This document shows positions 27,496 to 37,330 of a stretch of DNA of 43,298 nt, one piece after another. The first letter of the stretch is position 1. Every line of letters begins with the position of its first letter. The stretch covers positions 1 through 43,298 of the forward strand of contig CAMCZF010000002.1 in NCBI GenBank assembly GCA_945885775.1, given 5' to 3'. Position numbers and translations under genes: made by a program. The stretch comes from Rhodoferax sp. OV413 (GTDB lineage: Bacteria; Pseudomonadota; Gammaproteobacteria; Burkholderiales; Burkholderiaceae_C). The notes under the pieces were generated by a model. The model saw nothing but the letters and a program-made list of their open reading frames with translations, was not told the origin of the DNA and ran no database searches.

Positions 27496-28020
27496 TCAGT
27501 GAAAGGGGGCCTTGACGTATTTGGCACAAACACCTTTGATGATGTGCCTTCGGCCTCCGTCGCGGAAAGTGAGGGTTTGAACGAACGCACCGTCGCTCAA
27601 ATCCAGCGTGAACTCCTCTTGGGTGATCATCTGGCCAAAACGCTCAAACATGGCCGGTCTGCTCACAATCGCCTTGTTTCCATCCATGCGCAGCGCGCCC
27701 TTTCGCGACTCGGAAATTGAAAATTCGCCTTGGTACCAACCTGATTTACCCTGCTGGTCTAGTCCTGCCACCAAAAAATCCGTGTAAACCTTGGGCTCAG
27801 AGGTCAGGTTCCTTTGGGGCATGGAGACCGTAACCTCGCAAATAAAATTTCCATTTTTTTTGCTGTGCGTTTTGCTGTCTACCGCCAGCGGATCCGGCGC
27901 TGCCGAGGTCGGATCAGGGTTAAAGTTGAGCCAACCCAACTCAACCGTCAGCCAGAGTACCCCCAACGCTAAGACCACGGTAACCACAGCGGTGGAGAAA
28001 ATGACTTTCAAGTGGTTCAT
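27496..28020 (-). CDS. Uncharacterised single-TM/secreted protein
   Basis: N-terminal hydrophobic segment VIFSTAVVTVVLALGVLWLTV followed by a soluble region; start taken as MNHLKV. Confidence 0.6.
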   Translation of the reverse strand: MNHLKVIFSTAVVTVVLALGVLWLTVELGWLNFNPDPTSAAPDPLAVDSKTHSKKNGNFICEVTVSMPQRNLTSEPKVYTDFLVAGLDQQGKSGWYQGEFSISESRKGALRMDGNKAIVSRPAMFERFGQMITQEEFTLDLSDGAFVQTLTFRDGGRRHIIKGVCAKYVKAPFH

Positions 28021-28066
28021 TGGGTTGTCCAATCAGGAGCAAGAAATGAATTGGCGCGCCAACTGC

Positions 28067-29383
28067 CTAGTTCGTGATGATCTCGCGACCGTTGCGAGAC
28101 TGCACTGGCCGGGCGTTGGCATCAAACGGGAACTCAGCCACTTGCGCTGCAGAAACGTTTACCGTACTTTTCAAAATGAAGAAACGGACGCCTTCAGTAC
28201 AGGGCGGCGTTGTTAGCGATCCCTCGTAGCTAAAGAAATCAAATTCGCGGGGCAGCAGGCTGCCGGGATTGAACTTCACGCCCTCGGGCATGACCTCCGG
28301 GCCCTCTTTACGCGGCATGTTGGCCCATAGCGCTTTGATTCCCGGATTTTCATTGCCTTCTTTCAGGAAGACGCCCAGTACCACCAACTTGCCGTCACTT
28401 CCTTTATGCACAAAGTGCACCACCATCGACATGGGTTTGCCTTCAACTCTCTCCTCACTGGGTTTATGAAAATGAAATTGAAGCAGCTCATATGGCTTGG
28501 CGTCGATGCGCAGCTTACTGCCCGGCGGCACATTGACTTGAATGGTGTGCCCGTTGTTCACGATCTTTAACGGCCCCTCTTTGTAGTCAGCACTGACGCT
28601 GGTGCGAGCTTTCACAAAGGGTCCGACGATATCGAGCGGGGATTGTGATTTACCCTTGGCACAGGTCGGAAACTCCTTACCCCATCGGTCTGGCCCCATC
28701 TCGCCAGCATAGCCCCAGTGCGGAGCAGCATGGACTGCGGCATCTTTGGCTTTAACTGTCGAATCGCTGCCGTGGGCAGGCGCCTGACCCTGCGTGTCAG
28801 ATTTTGCAGGGGTATCTGCTCCGCCATGGGCTCCCTCGGGCTGGCACTCTGACATGACAGCCACTTTGTCGCCTGCCGCAGCCAAGGCGATTTGAGCGGC
28901 GCACATGGTGTTTTTCCGATTACCAAGATCGGTCAACTTGAGCGCAGTCCGAAACGCCTCCAGTGCAGCAGGGTCATCGCCCCCCTTGGTCAGCATGCGC
29001 AAAGCGCCCAGACCCACCTGACGCTCTGCCGACAGACTTTTTTGCGACTTGTATGCAGCCTCAAGGTCGGCCAATGTCGTACCGCTGGCCATGGCGGCCT
29101 TGATGGCCTCCAACTGATTGACCTTGGCCTGAAGTGGCGCCAATTGCGCCTTCAGGGCTGCTGACTGCTGTTCAGCTGCTGCAATGGCGCCTTGCGATGT
29201 AGCTGCCAGTTTGGCCGCCTCTTCAGAGGCGGCTTTTAGCTCGACCGCCTGGCTTTTGACCGTTTGAACTTGTTTCCAGTTCATCCAACCAAAAACACCT
29301 GCGCCAATCAGTCCGAGTGCCAACAAGACTTCAACAATGGTTCTTTTCACAAACGTCACCCACAGTAAAAACAACAAATACAC
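28067..29383 (-). CDS. Membrane-anchored coiled-coil protein with C-terminal alpha-class carbonic anhydrase domain
   Basis: N-terminal TM plus Ala/Gln-rich coiled coil; HWGYAGEMGPDRWG, KSQSPLDI, LLQFHFHKPSEE, MVVHFVHKGSDG, YEGSLTTPPCTEGVRFFIL. Confidence 0.9.
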   Translation of the reverse strand: MYLLFLLWVTFVKRTIVEVLLALGLIGAGVFGWMNWKQVQTVKSQAVELKAASEEAAKLAATSQGAIAAAEQQSAALKAQLAPLQAKVNQLEAIKAAMASGTTLADLEAAYKSQKSLSAERQVGLGALRMLTKGGDDPAALEAFRTALKLTDLGNRKNTMCAAQIALAAAGDKVAVMSECQPEGAHGGADTPAKSDTQGQAPAHGSDSTVKAKDAAVHAAPHWGYAGEMGPDRWGKEFPTCAKGKSQSPLDIVGPFVKARTSVSADYKEGPLKIVNNGHTIQVNVPPGSKLRIDAKPYELLQFHFHKPSEERVEGKPMSMVVHFVHKGSDGKLVVLGVFLKEGNENPGIKALWANMPRKEGPEVMPEGVKFNPGSLLPREFDFFSYEGSLTTPPCTEGVRFFILKSTVNVSAAQVAEFPFDANARPVQSRNGREIITN

Positions 29384-29554
29384 CCGAAGACCGACGCCCT
29401 AACGGGCGCTCCTGGGCGGCAACAGCCTAGGATCTACACCAAAGCATCGGTACCAGGCGCGAAAACATGAGGAGTCAGTATTCAGACTTCGGCATAGCCT
29501 CGGTGAGAACGGCCTGGCTACCGCGTTATGCCACACACATGCACTGGTTACACC

Positions 29555-30424
29555 TTATTGATCCCCAGCAAAAGAGAACCCGCTTCCAGTGCCATCAACC
29601 AGCATAAGCATCAAACGCCTCGTCTTTCCTTCAAACAAAGACGGAAGGACGAAGGCAACGCCATTCAGAGAAGCAGCGTCTGTTCCTGGAGTACGCGGGC
29701 ACCCGGTTTGCGAAGGAATATCGGCGGACACAGAAAAATAGGGGCTATTGGCGGCGACAGCCCTGACAAGCCTTAGATGACGGACACAGCCACCAAATGT
29801 GACGGTCGCTGCGAGCCCCTGGTCAAACTGTAGAACTGCGGGCTTGTTGACGGAAGCATTGAGGTTGTCCGTCCAAACGCCATCCCATCGGCCACTGGCG
29901 TCTGCCAAGGTGGCCGATGCTGAGCTTGACAACTCAATCGGTCGATTATTTGGCGCATTGACGCCGGAAATGATGACACGATAGGTCCCCAGCGAGGTCT
30001 CAGACCAACTGCCACTGGCCGGTCGACTGATTGCAGCCGCTCCAAATTCGCGGATCAGGCCAGCGCTTGAGGTGCCGCTTGGCGCAAGGTTTACAGAGCC
30101 TGAGTAAAGGATCGGAATGATGTCCTCAGAGCTGGTGCTGAAGAAGTACATGGCATACCAATTGATGTCAGGTGCCAAGTCTGCCGTCATAAAAGTCACA
30201 AAATTCTTCTGATACAGCGTTCCCGAAGCTGCCCCGGCCAGCACGGCAGCCGCCGGTGGCGGGACCAGCGGCTGACCAACTGGCGCAGGGGTGACCGGAC
30301 TGTCTGACGTAATGCCACCACAGGCACATAGGCTAGCGACTAAGATCAGTGCCAGAGACCGAGGCACGACGCCGGTCACCAGACGATGTACAAGCCATGA
30401 AGTCAATTGAGACATCAGTTTCAT
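29555..30424 (-). CDS. Putative lipoprotein, uncharacterised
   Basis: Signal with candidate lipobox LVASLCACGG; start ATG overlaps the upstream gene stop (ATGA at 30421-30424). Confidence 0.6.
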   Translation of the reverse strand: MKLMSQLTSWLVHRLVTGVVPRSLALILVASLCACGGITSDSPVTPAPVGQPLVPPPAAAVLAGAASGTLYQKNFVTFMTADLAPDINWYAMYFFSTSSEDIIPILYSGSVNLAPSGTSSAGLIREFGAAAISRPASGSWSETSLGTYRVIISGVNAPNNRPIELSSSASATLADASGRWDGVWTDNLNASVNKPAVLQFDQGLAATVTFGGCVRHLRLVRAVAANSPYFSVSADIPSQTGCPRTPGTDAASLNGVAFVLPSLFEGKTRRLMLMLVDGTGSGFSFAGDQ

Positions 30425-31185
30425 TGTCGACCAGCCCTTGATTTGGATTTGACCCATCCGGCCTGCAGCCAATGACAATAGTGGCGGCTGTAGTGCCAAG
30501 CGATATGGTGTACCGTGGTCCCGGCAGGGAAAACCTCGGACGTCAGATGATCAAGCCATTCGCCCTCGGCCTCCAGTTGGCTCGCAAAAGGGGCCAACCC
30601 AGGGTCGATGGGCACACCAGCATCGCCAGAGACCATCTGGACCGCCCCGTCCTGCTTCAAGCTTTGAAAGGTCACCACTCTCTCGAGTACCCGCCCGGTA
30701 TGGCGGACCGCGCCAGAATAGGCGTCGTGCAGGCTGCCCCATTCCCGCCCCACCAGGTGCCGTTTGATCATGTCGAGGCAAGACGCAGTTTGATCCAAAG
30801 AGACGTGCATGAATCGCAACTGCCCCAACACATTGTCAAACAATACCGCCGCGTCCGCATGTGCAGCCAAAAGCGCTTGAAGTTCAGCAAGAGCATCCAC
30901 TGTGCCACAGTGCAGTTGTGTACCAGACCTCTTCAAGGCAGGTCCATGACGCCAGCGAAACAGCGGAGCAGCCCAGCGGTCTATGTCAAAGGTCGTGACT
31001 TTGTCAAACCTTTGCAACCAAGGACTCGGCATCATCCAACCGGCGCTGGCGCCGATGATGACCAGCTGACGGCTAGTCGGTTGTATTTGCTCGAGCCACT
31101 GCCTGATATGGTTGCAGGTACCCCCCCAGGCGCCTTGGCGGCGCCAGGCCCTGGCATGCCAAAGCGGGCCACCGGAGTGATTCAT
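30421..31185 (-). CDS. Uncharacterised class I SAM-dependent methyltransferase-like protein
   Basis: Motif I-like QLVIIGASAGW, acidic loop TTFDIDRWA, motif IV-like AAVLFDNVLGQLRF; ATGA overlap with fliJ at 31182-31185. Confidence 0.6.
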   Translation of the reverse strand: MNHSGGPLWHARAWRRQGAWGGTCNHIRQWLEQIQPTSRQLVIIGASAGWMMPSPWLQRFDKVTTFDIDRWAAPLFRWRHGPALKRSGTQLHCGTVDALAELQALLAAHADAAVLFDNVLGQLRFMHVSLDQTASCLDMIKRHLVGREWGSLHDAYSGAVRHTGRVLERVVTFQSLKQDGAVQMVSGDAGVPIDPGLAPFASQLEAEGEWLDHLTSEVFPAGTTVHHIAWHYSRHYCHWLQAGWVKSKSRAGRQ

Positions 31186-31625
31186 GCGGCCCTCGCCCGG
31201 TTGAACTGGATCATGCCCATTTCGTCCATACCGCGTTGTTCTCGGCGATTTTCGAAATTCCTGACGGCGAGCCGGTCGAGGTCTAACAATGACTGCATCT
31301 TCAAGCGCTGCGCCTCAGCCAACTGCGTGCGCTGCTCCAACACCTGCAAATACTGCCTTGTCTTGCCTATGTCGTTATCTACTCGAGTCTGTAGTGACTG
31401 CAGTTGAACCATGAACTGCCGATGATTTTGCACGGCCGACATGCCTGTGGCCGTGGTTAACTTTACAGCCTTGCAGCGGTATTCCTCGTACATCTGCGCA
31501 ATCCGTCCCTGGCTTGCTGACAAGGACTCAAGCAGTTGAAGGGTTTGACGGGTCTCGGCCCGGAGTTGCTTTACCGACAGTTCGGCTTTTATCTCCAATG
31601 CTGACCAGCAGGCACGTACTTTCAT
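31182..31625 (-). CDS. fliJ: Flagellar export protein FliJ
   Basis: Short coiled-coil protein immediately downstream of fliI; EYRCKAVKLTTATG...NRREQRGMDE. Confidence 0.85.
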   Translation of the reverse strand: MKVRACWSALEIKAELSVKQLRAETRQTLQLLESLSASQGRIAQMYEEYRCKAVKLTTATGMSAVQNHRQFMVQLQSLQTRVDNDIGKTRQYLQVLEQRTQLAEAQRLKMQSLLDLDRLAVRNFENRREQRGMDEMGMIQFNRARAA

Positions 31626-31637
31626 AGGGTCGTTCCT

Positions 31638-32963
31638 TTAGAGCTCCATCAACACACGAAGATCAACACGTGCTCGGTCTTCTCCCACGCCCGAATACAT
31701 GTCCTGCCGTAAAAAAGTTTCCATCGCTTCACGCATGGCAATCGCTTGGTCAATCTCGGGATTTGTGCCGGCCTGATAGGCGCCAACCTGAATCAAGTCA
31801 ACGTTTTGTTGGTAGAGGGACCACAGACGCCGGAATCGATTGGCCATTTTCAAATCTGCCGGCGAAAGCAGGTTCTGCATGACTCGCGAGATGGATCCAG
31901 TGAGCTCAATGGCCGGGTAATGAGCCGCGTCAGCGAGTTTCCTTGACAACATCACTTGGCCATCCAAAGAGGCACGAGCGATGTCAACAATGGGGTCGTT
32001 GCCGTCATCACCTTCTGCCAAAACCGTATAAATTGCTGTAATCGAGCCGTGGCCATGGCGGCCGACGCCAGCGCGCTCGATCAGGTTAGGCAACAAGGCG
32101 AACACGGAGGGGGGATAGCCCTTGGACGTCGGCGGCTCGCCAATCGCCAGCCCAATTTCTCGCTGCGCATGAGCAACTCGGGTCAAGCTGTCCACCAACA
32201 TCAGAACGTCTCGGCCCTGGTCCCGGAAATATTCGGCGACCACGTGCGACAAGTGTGCCGCCTTTAGTCGAAGCACGGGAGAAACATTAGCAGGCGCCGC
32301 AATCACAATGGATTTAGCGAGCCCCTCAGGACCCAAGGTCTCACTGATAAACGCCTGTACCTCTCGTCCACGCTCGCCAATCAGACCAATAACCACAATG
32401 TCAGCTTTGGTAAACCGGGTCAGCATACCCAGCAGAACGCTTTTGCCAACACCGGAGCCGGCGATAAGGCCGACCCTCTGCCCTCGCCCTAGCGTCAACA
32501 GGCCATTGATGGCTTTGACTCCGACATCCAGCACCCGGTCGATCGGCCCGCGCTCCATGGGATTCAGTGGCAGGCCTAAAAGCCCTAGCGTATCTGTACA
32601 AGCCGGCTGCGGCTTTCCGTCAAGCGGTTGCCCTCGCGCGTCAATTACCCGACCGAGCAGTTCTTCACCCACCAACACGTGGTCGGTGTCACTCAACACC
32701 CGCACCTTGTCGCCAGGGCCAATCCCTACCGGCTCTGTAAATGGCATCAAATAAATGGTGCTTTCAGCGAAGCCCACCACTTCCGCCTCAATCCGTTTGC
32801 CGCTCTGGCCAATCACCTCACAGCAGGCACCGACTGGTGCCATGATCCCGCGCGCCTCAAGCCTAAGACCCACCAAGCGAACCAGCGTGCCACTGCGCAC
32901 CGGTCGTTGGGTGTGTATTTTTGCAACGGCTTGATCGACCTCTGCGTCAAAATCAAACATCAT
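31638..32963 (-). CDS. fliI: Flagellum-specific ATP synthase FliI
   Basis: GLIAGSGVGKSVLLGML, VVIGLIGERGREVQAFI, DSLTRVAHAQREIGLAIGEPPTSKGYPPSVFALLPNLIERAG. Confidence 0.97.
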   Translation of the reverse strand: MMFDFDAEVDQAVAKIHTQRPVRSGTLVRLVGLRLEARGIMAPVGACCEVIGQSGKRIEAEVVGFAESTIYLMPFTEPVGIGPGDKVRVLSDTDHVLVGEELLGRVIDARGQPLDGKPQPACTDTLGLLGLPLNPMERGPIDRVLDVGVKAINGLLTLGRGQRVGLIAGSGVGKSVLLGMLTRFTKADIVVIGLIGERGREVQAFISETLGPEGLAKSIVIAAPANVSPVLRLKAAHLSHVVAEYFRDQGRDVLMLVDSLTRVAHAQREIGLAIGEPPTSKGYPPSVFALLPNLIERAGVGRHGHGSITAIYTVLAEGDDGNDPIVDIARASLDGQVMLSRKLADAAHYPAIELTGSISRVMQNLLSPADLKMANRFRRLWSLYQQNVDLIQVGAYQAGTNPEIDQAIAMREAMETFLRQDMYSGVGEDRARVDLRVLMEL

Positions 32964-33921
32964 CTTCTGCGCCTGAAACCAGGATACTTTGGGCTTCAAC
33001 AATGTCCGAGCCAGCGACCTGTGATCGAGCTCCTTGCGACGCTAATGGCTCGCCAAACAAGGCACGGTCACCCACCAAGGCGCTGCGGGTACGCCAACGC
33101 GGCTCATCAATCTGGAGACCTTGCGCCAGCGCACTGAGTCGCTCACCAATCAAGTCATCGACCAGAGCATCATTTGCACTGGCCCGTACGCTGCCGGGCT
33201 GCAGCGTCGCATTCGCCCGAACATTGGCGTCACTACTACCGCTCAAGCCACTACGTTCCTTCAATGTCCGCCATGCCTGCAGGTCGCTGGGATGCAACTC
33301 CACGCGGACCATCGACGCATCGTTCAGTGACAGTTCGTCTACACAGCGCTGCACGAGCCGGTCGATGGCAGATCCATCCAGCGCCAGTTCTGCCAAAACC
33401 AATTGCTCAGCCAAATGAAGAGATAGGCGTTTGATAGGCTCAAAAAAGACGGTCGGTCTTTGATGCAGAGCTTCCAGAGCCGTCTCGACGGCCTTGATCA
33501 GCGCGTGGTCCATAGCCAGTTGTCGGGCCAACTCACGACCCATCTCGTCCTGCAAAGCGGCGCGGGTATCCTGTGCCCCTTGCGCGTAGCCTTCGCCTCG
33601 AGCCTGCGCTAAGGCCGCTTCCGAAGCAACTGGCGTCTGCAATGACATAACGTCCGCTGCAGGCGCCTCTGGGACATCGGTAATCACTGCGCTGGCACCC
33701 TCAATGCCAGGTAAGGGCGGGGGGGGCAATAAGCGCAATGTCTGCAGGTCAAAGTCAACCAGATCAAACTGAGGCGCAACTTCCGTTTGCCACTTGGAAG
33801 GCATAAACCCGCCCGGCGGCGCCACCGGATGCAGTAAATCTACCGCCTGCCAAACACGAGCCGGCCGCACCACCAATTGGCGTGGGTTATTCGCTACAGA
33901 CACCGTCAGATGGTTAGACAT
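32953..33921 (-). CDS. fliH: Flagellar assembly protein FliH
   Basis: ARGEGYAQGAQDTRAALQDEMGRELARQL and FliH C-terminal region; position between fliG and fliI; start MSNHLTV at 33921. Confidence 0.88.
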   Translation of the reverse strand: MSNHLTVSVANNPRQLVVRPARVWQAVDLLHPVAPPGGFMPSKWQTEVAPQFDLVDFDLQTLRLLPPPPLPGIEGASAVITDVPEAPAADVMSLQTPVASEAALAQARGEGYAQGAQDTRAALQDEMGRELARQLAMDHALIKAVETALEALHQRPTVFFEPIKRLSLHLAEQLVLAELALDGSAIDRLVQRCVDELSLNDASMVRVELHPSDLQAWRTLKERSGLSGSSDANVRANATLQPGSVRASANDALVDDLIGERLSALAQGLQIDEPRWRTRSALVGDRALFGEPLASQGARSQVAGSDIVEAQSILVSGAEDDV

Positions 33922-34981
33922 AGTCGGCGCCGCCACCCAGTACCAAATCGCCTGCATCTGCCAGTTTGCGCGCCGTGCGCATGATGGTTTTTTGGGCAAG
34001 CTCAACGTCAGACAGGCGCATCGGGCCCTTAGCCTCCATGTCGTCCTTGAACATGCCGCGGGCACGTTCGGACATATTGCTGAAAAACTTGTCCTTAACC
34101 GGATCGCTAGCACCTTTGAGCGCAATCATCATCTGGTCTGGATCAACATTGCGCATAATGACCTGGATCCCTTTGTTGTCAACGCTGACCAAATTTTCAA
34201 AGGTGAACATGTTGTCCTGAATTTTTTGCATCAAGTCTGCATCCAGGGACCGCAGCCCGCCCATCACCGATGCCTCCAACGCAGATTTGGTGAGGTTCAA
34301 GATATTGGCGGCCGCTTTGATGCCGCCAAAACTTGAGGACTTGGCCGAGGAGTTATTGGAGAACTGCTTTTTCATGATGGCCTCAAGCTCTTCCATGGCA
34401 GAAGGCTGCACCGTCTCCAGCTTGGCCACGCGCTGTATCACTTCAGCGCGAGAATCTGGCGGTAAAAAATTCAGGACATCGGCTGCGACGACATTCTCCA
34501 ACACAGACAAGATAATGGCCACCACCTGAGGATGCTCCCCCTGAATCATGTCCGCAATAGATCTGGCATCCATCCAAGCCAATATGTCCAGCCCCTTGCT
34601 GCTATGTCCGGGGTTGATACGACCCAAAACAGAAGCAGCCTTGTCATTGCCCAATGCTCGCTTGAAGACTTTCTCCACATAATCGGCCGTGCCTAAACCC
34701 AAACTAGTTTGGCGCTTTATGGTGGCGACAAATTCATCGAGCACGGCGTTGACAGCCTCCTGAGAAAGTTCAGCGACCTGAACCATGGCCATGCCAAGCG
34801 CCTGGACCTCTTTTGGATTGAGGTAACGGATGATGTCGGCTGCCTGCTCTTCACCCAAAAGCAGCATCAATACCGCGGCACGTTGGGTGCTGGTAATACT
34901 TTGAAGCTCTCGTTGGAGCGCCTCATTGTTGACGCCTAATGGAGCGCCAAGTGTGCCAGCAATATTCGCTTCATCAGCCAT
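33914..34981 (-). CDS. fliG: Flagellar motor switch protein FliG
   Basis: STQRAAVLMLLLGEEQAADIIRYLNPKEVQALG; EHPQVVAIILSVLE; MFTFENLVSVDNKGIQVIMRNVD. Confidence 0.97.
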   Translation of the reverse strand: MADEANIAGTLGAPLGVNNEALQRELQSITSTQRAAVLMLLLGEEQAADIIRYLNPKEVQALGMAMVQVAELSQEAVNAVLDEFVATIKRQTSLGLGTADYVEKVFKRALGNDKAASVLGRINPGHSSKGLDILAWMDARSIADMIQGEHPQVVAIILSVLENVVAADVLNFLPPDSRAEVIQRVAKLETVQPSAMEELEAIMKKQFSNNSSAKSSSFGGIKAAANILNLTKSALEASVMGGLRSLDADLMQKIQDNMFTFENLVSVDNKGIQVIMRNVDPDQMMIALKGASDPVKDKFFSNMSERARGMFKDDMEAKGPMRLSDVELAQKTIMRTARKLADAGDLVLGGGADYV

Positions 34982-35003
34982 TGTTTTTACTCCAGGAGTA
35001 CGG

Positions 35004-36911
35004 TCACCCCGGTTTGATCATGCCTTTGAATACGCTCGCTACACGCGCCGAATCGTCAGAAACGATCATGCGGATCAACGCAACTTTATCGTCGTAGGTA
35101 TTTGCTGTATCCAGCATTTCAGCGGAGATATTTGATTTCTTGGACTTCATTTTTGCTTTCATTTCCTCAAGCGTCTCCGAAGCTGATAGCTCCTTTTCAC
35201 CTACATCCTCTGCGGCCTGTGACTGGGCCTCCAGCGCCAATGCTTCGTTCTGTGCCAACTGCAGGTTGGTTGCCGCATTTTCTGCAGCCTCTTTGTCACG
35301 GTTAAGCAGGTGCATCACCACGGGACGAATCACCAGTAAGGAGAACAGGACAAACACCAAGCCAAGGAAAGCCGACTTGATGTTGGTGAGCACTGAGTCG
35401 TCTTTGTGCCAGGGCACTGTCAGATCAAGTGGCGCTTCTATTTCGAACTTTGCCTGGACAACGTTGACGACATCTTTGCGCGCTTCATCGAAGCCAACCA
35501 CGCCCTGCACCAGCTGTTGCATGCGCTCCACCTCCTCCTCCGTGTAGGGATTCGGCTTGGCAGGTTGCTCTTCACCCTTCTCATTCTTGGGCTGAGCGAC
35601 CGGCGGTCTTTCGTTGATCACAACGGCGACGCTCAGGCGCTGAACTGTCCCACTGGCGCTTTTAATGTGACGCACCGAGCGATCGATCTCATAATTACGG
35701 GTAGTTCGTGCTGCTACAGTTGTTCGCTCGTCGGCCGTTGCAGCCTGGGGCGCTGTTGCAGCGGTGTTGAGCGATGTTGTCGGTGCCGCTGGAGCAGTAT
35801 TTGACAAAGTTCCGGGGACGCCACTGGCCTCTTTAGCGCTGTTTCGGTCTTCGCTAGTCACCTCAGAGCGGGTCTTAGGGCCTTTCCCTTGAGTGTCAAA
35901 GTCTTCCAATGTGGTTTCGGTTTGACTGAAATCCAGCGTCAAATTAACCTGGGAACGGACATTGGCTTCACCCACAATTGGAGACAAGATCTGCATCACG
36001 CGCTGCCGGTAGAGTTCCTCCATAGCCTGCTTGTGCTTGGTCTGTCCAGCATTCATGCCCATTGAAGCGTCCGAATCTGCGTCAGTCATCAGCTTGCCAA
36101 CATTGTCAACCACCGTCACATTCTGAGGAGTAAGCAAGGGTACGCTGGAAGACACCAAATGAACAATCGCCTGTACCTGCGTCGGACTGACGCTGCGGCC
36201 ATTTTGCGGCGTCAAAACGACCGAGGCCTTGGGCGGCACACGGTCGCGCACAAAGACCGACGGCTTGCTGGTCGCCAGGTGAACTCGTGCAGACTGAATC
36301 GAATCAATCTGCTGGATACTGCGAGCCAACTCCTGTTCGACAGCAGAGGTGTAACGCACCTGCTCCATGAACTGGCTGGTCGTCATGGCGGACTGATCTT
36401 TCAGGCTATCCAATCCTGTCGCTGCTGTTTTTGGAAGACCCTTAGACGCAAGGAAGATCCGAGCCTCGTGGTAACGACTCACCGGTACAGTGATCTGACC
36501 CGTGCTGGAATCAATCACCGGCTTGAACTCTCCAGTTCGCAGTGCTTCAAAGACAGCCTGCTGATCCCCCTCGGTCGCACCCATGACAACCGGTCTGTAT
36601 TTAGGCGCATTCACCATGGTGTATGCCACCGCAAACAGTAACAACATCAGCGCAATCACGATCAAGGGCAGCGACTTCTTGACGGCTGGCTGACTCAAAA
36701 CCCCTTTAATCGGTCCAAACAGGCCTGCGCTATCGGTCAAGGCCACACCGCCACCAAGGTAATTGGTGCTCAGGCCAGTAGAGGCACCCCCCTGCCCTTC
36801 TGGATTTGTCCGGCGATCACGCCCGGACCTTGTGGTCAGTGCACGGACCTCTTCAGAACCCGGCATCAACGTGCCGTCTGGTGCAGTTGCGGTTGCGGTT
36901 GCAGTCGCCAT
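35004..36911 (-). CDS. fliF: Flagellar MS-ring protein FliF
   Basis: KSLPLIVIALMLLLFAVAYTMVNAPKYRPV; YHEARIFLASKGLPK; ELARSIQQIDSIQSARVHLATSKPSVFVRD. Confidence 0.97.
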   Translation of the reverse strand: MATATATATAPDGTLMPGSEEVRALTTRSGRDRRTNPEGQGGASTGLSTNYLGGGVALTDSAGLFGPIKGVLSQPAVKKSLPLIVIALMLLLFAVAYTMVNAPKYRPVVMGATEGDQQAVFEALRTGEFKPVIDSSTGQITVPVSRYHEARIFLASKGLPKTAATGLDSLKDQSAMTTSQFMEQVRYTSAVEQELARSIQQIDSIQSARVHLATSKPSVFVRDRVPPKASVVLTPQNGRSVSPTQVQAIVHLVSSSVPLLTPQNVTVVDNVGKLMTDADSDASMGMNAGQTKHKQAMEELYRQRVMQILSPIVGEANVRSQVNLTLDFSQTETTLEDFDTQGKGPKTRSEVTSEDRNSAKEASGVPGTLSNTAPAAPTTSLNTAATAPQAATADERTTVAARTTRNYEIDRSVRHIKSASGTVQRLSVAVVINERPPVAQPKNEKGEEQPAKPNPYTEEEVERMQQLVQGVVGFDEARKDVVNVVQAKFEIEAPLDLTVPWHKDDSVLTNIKSAFLGLVFVLFSLLVIRPVVMHLLNRDKEAAENAATNLQLAQNEALALEAQSQAAEDVGEKELSASETLEEMKAKMKSKKSNISAEMLDTANTYDDKVALIRMIVSDDSARVASVFKGMIKPG

Positions 36912-36956
36912 AGTTGAGTCTTTCAGCGCAGAATATTAATTAGATTTAAGCTAGGT

Positions 36957-37295
36957 TCAAACCGGCATGTTCATTACTTCTTCATAAGCCTTGAGGACCT
37001 TATTTCGAACTTGCAGCGTCGTCTCAAATGCCAGCGATGCCTTTTGCATCTTTAGCACTAGATCTGTCAACGGTACGGCTTCACCGCGCTCAAAAGCCTG
37101 GGCCGCCTGACTGGATTCGACTTGCATGTCATTGGTTTGCCCAACTACGCTTCGCACCATTTGGGAGAAATCGCTTTTGGGCGCAGCGATACCAGCAACG
37201 GCCTGCTCATCAAGCCCACCCGCCTGTGCGGCGTGGACTTGCATGGTCTTGAGCATTGAAGCAATATTTGCGGCAGAGGTAGCGCGTTCAATCAT
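36957..37295 (-). CDS. fliE: Flagellar hook-basal body protein FliE
   Basis: DFSQMVRSVVGQTNDMQVESSQAAQAFERG...LVLKMQKASLAFETTLQVRNKVLKAYEEVMNMPV. Confidence 0.95.
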   Translation of the reverse strand: MIERATSAANIASMLKTMQVHAAQAGGLDEQAVAGIAAPKSDFSQMVRSVVGQTNDMQVESSQAAQAFERGEAVPLTDLVLKMQKASLAFETTLQVRNKVLKAYEEVMNMPV

Positions 37296-37330
37296 GATGA
37301 TTCCTTAATGAAATAGACTGCTTCGGACAT

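Noticed and set aside
29395-29408. CGCCC-TAAC-GGGCG hairpin between the lipoprotein and carbonic anhydrase genes
   Set aside because: Only a 5-bp stem and no U-tract; insufficient to call a terminator
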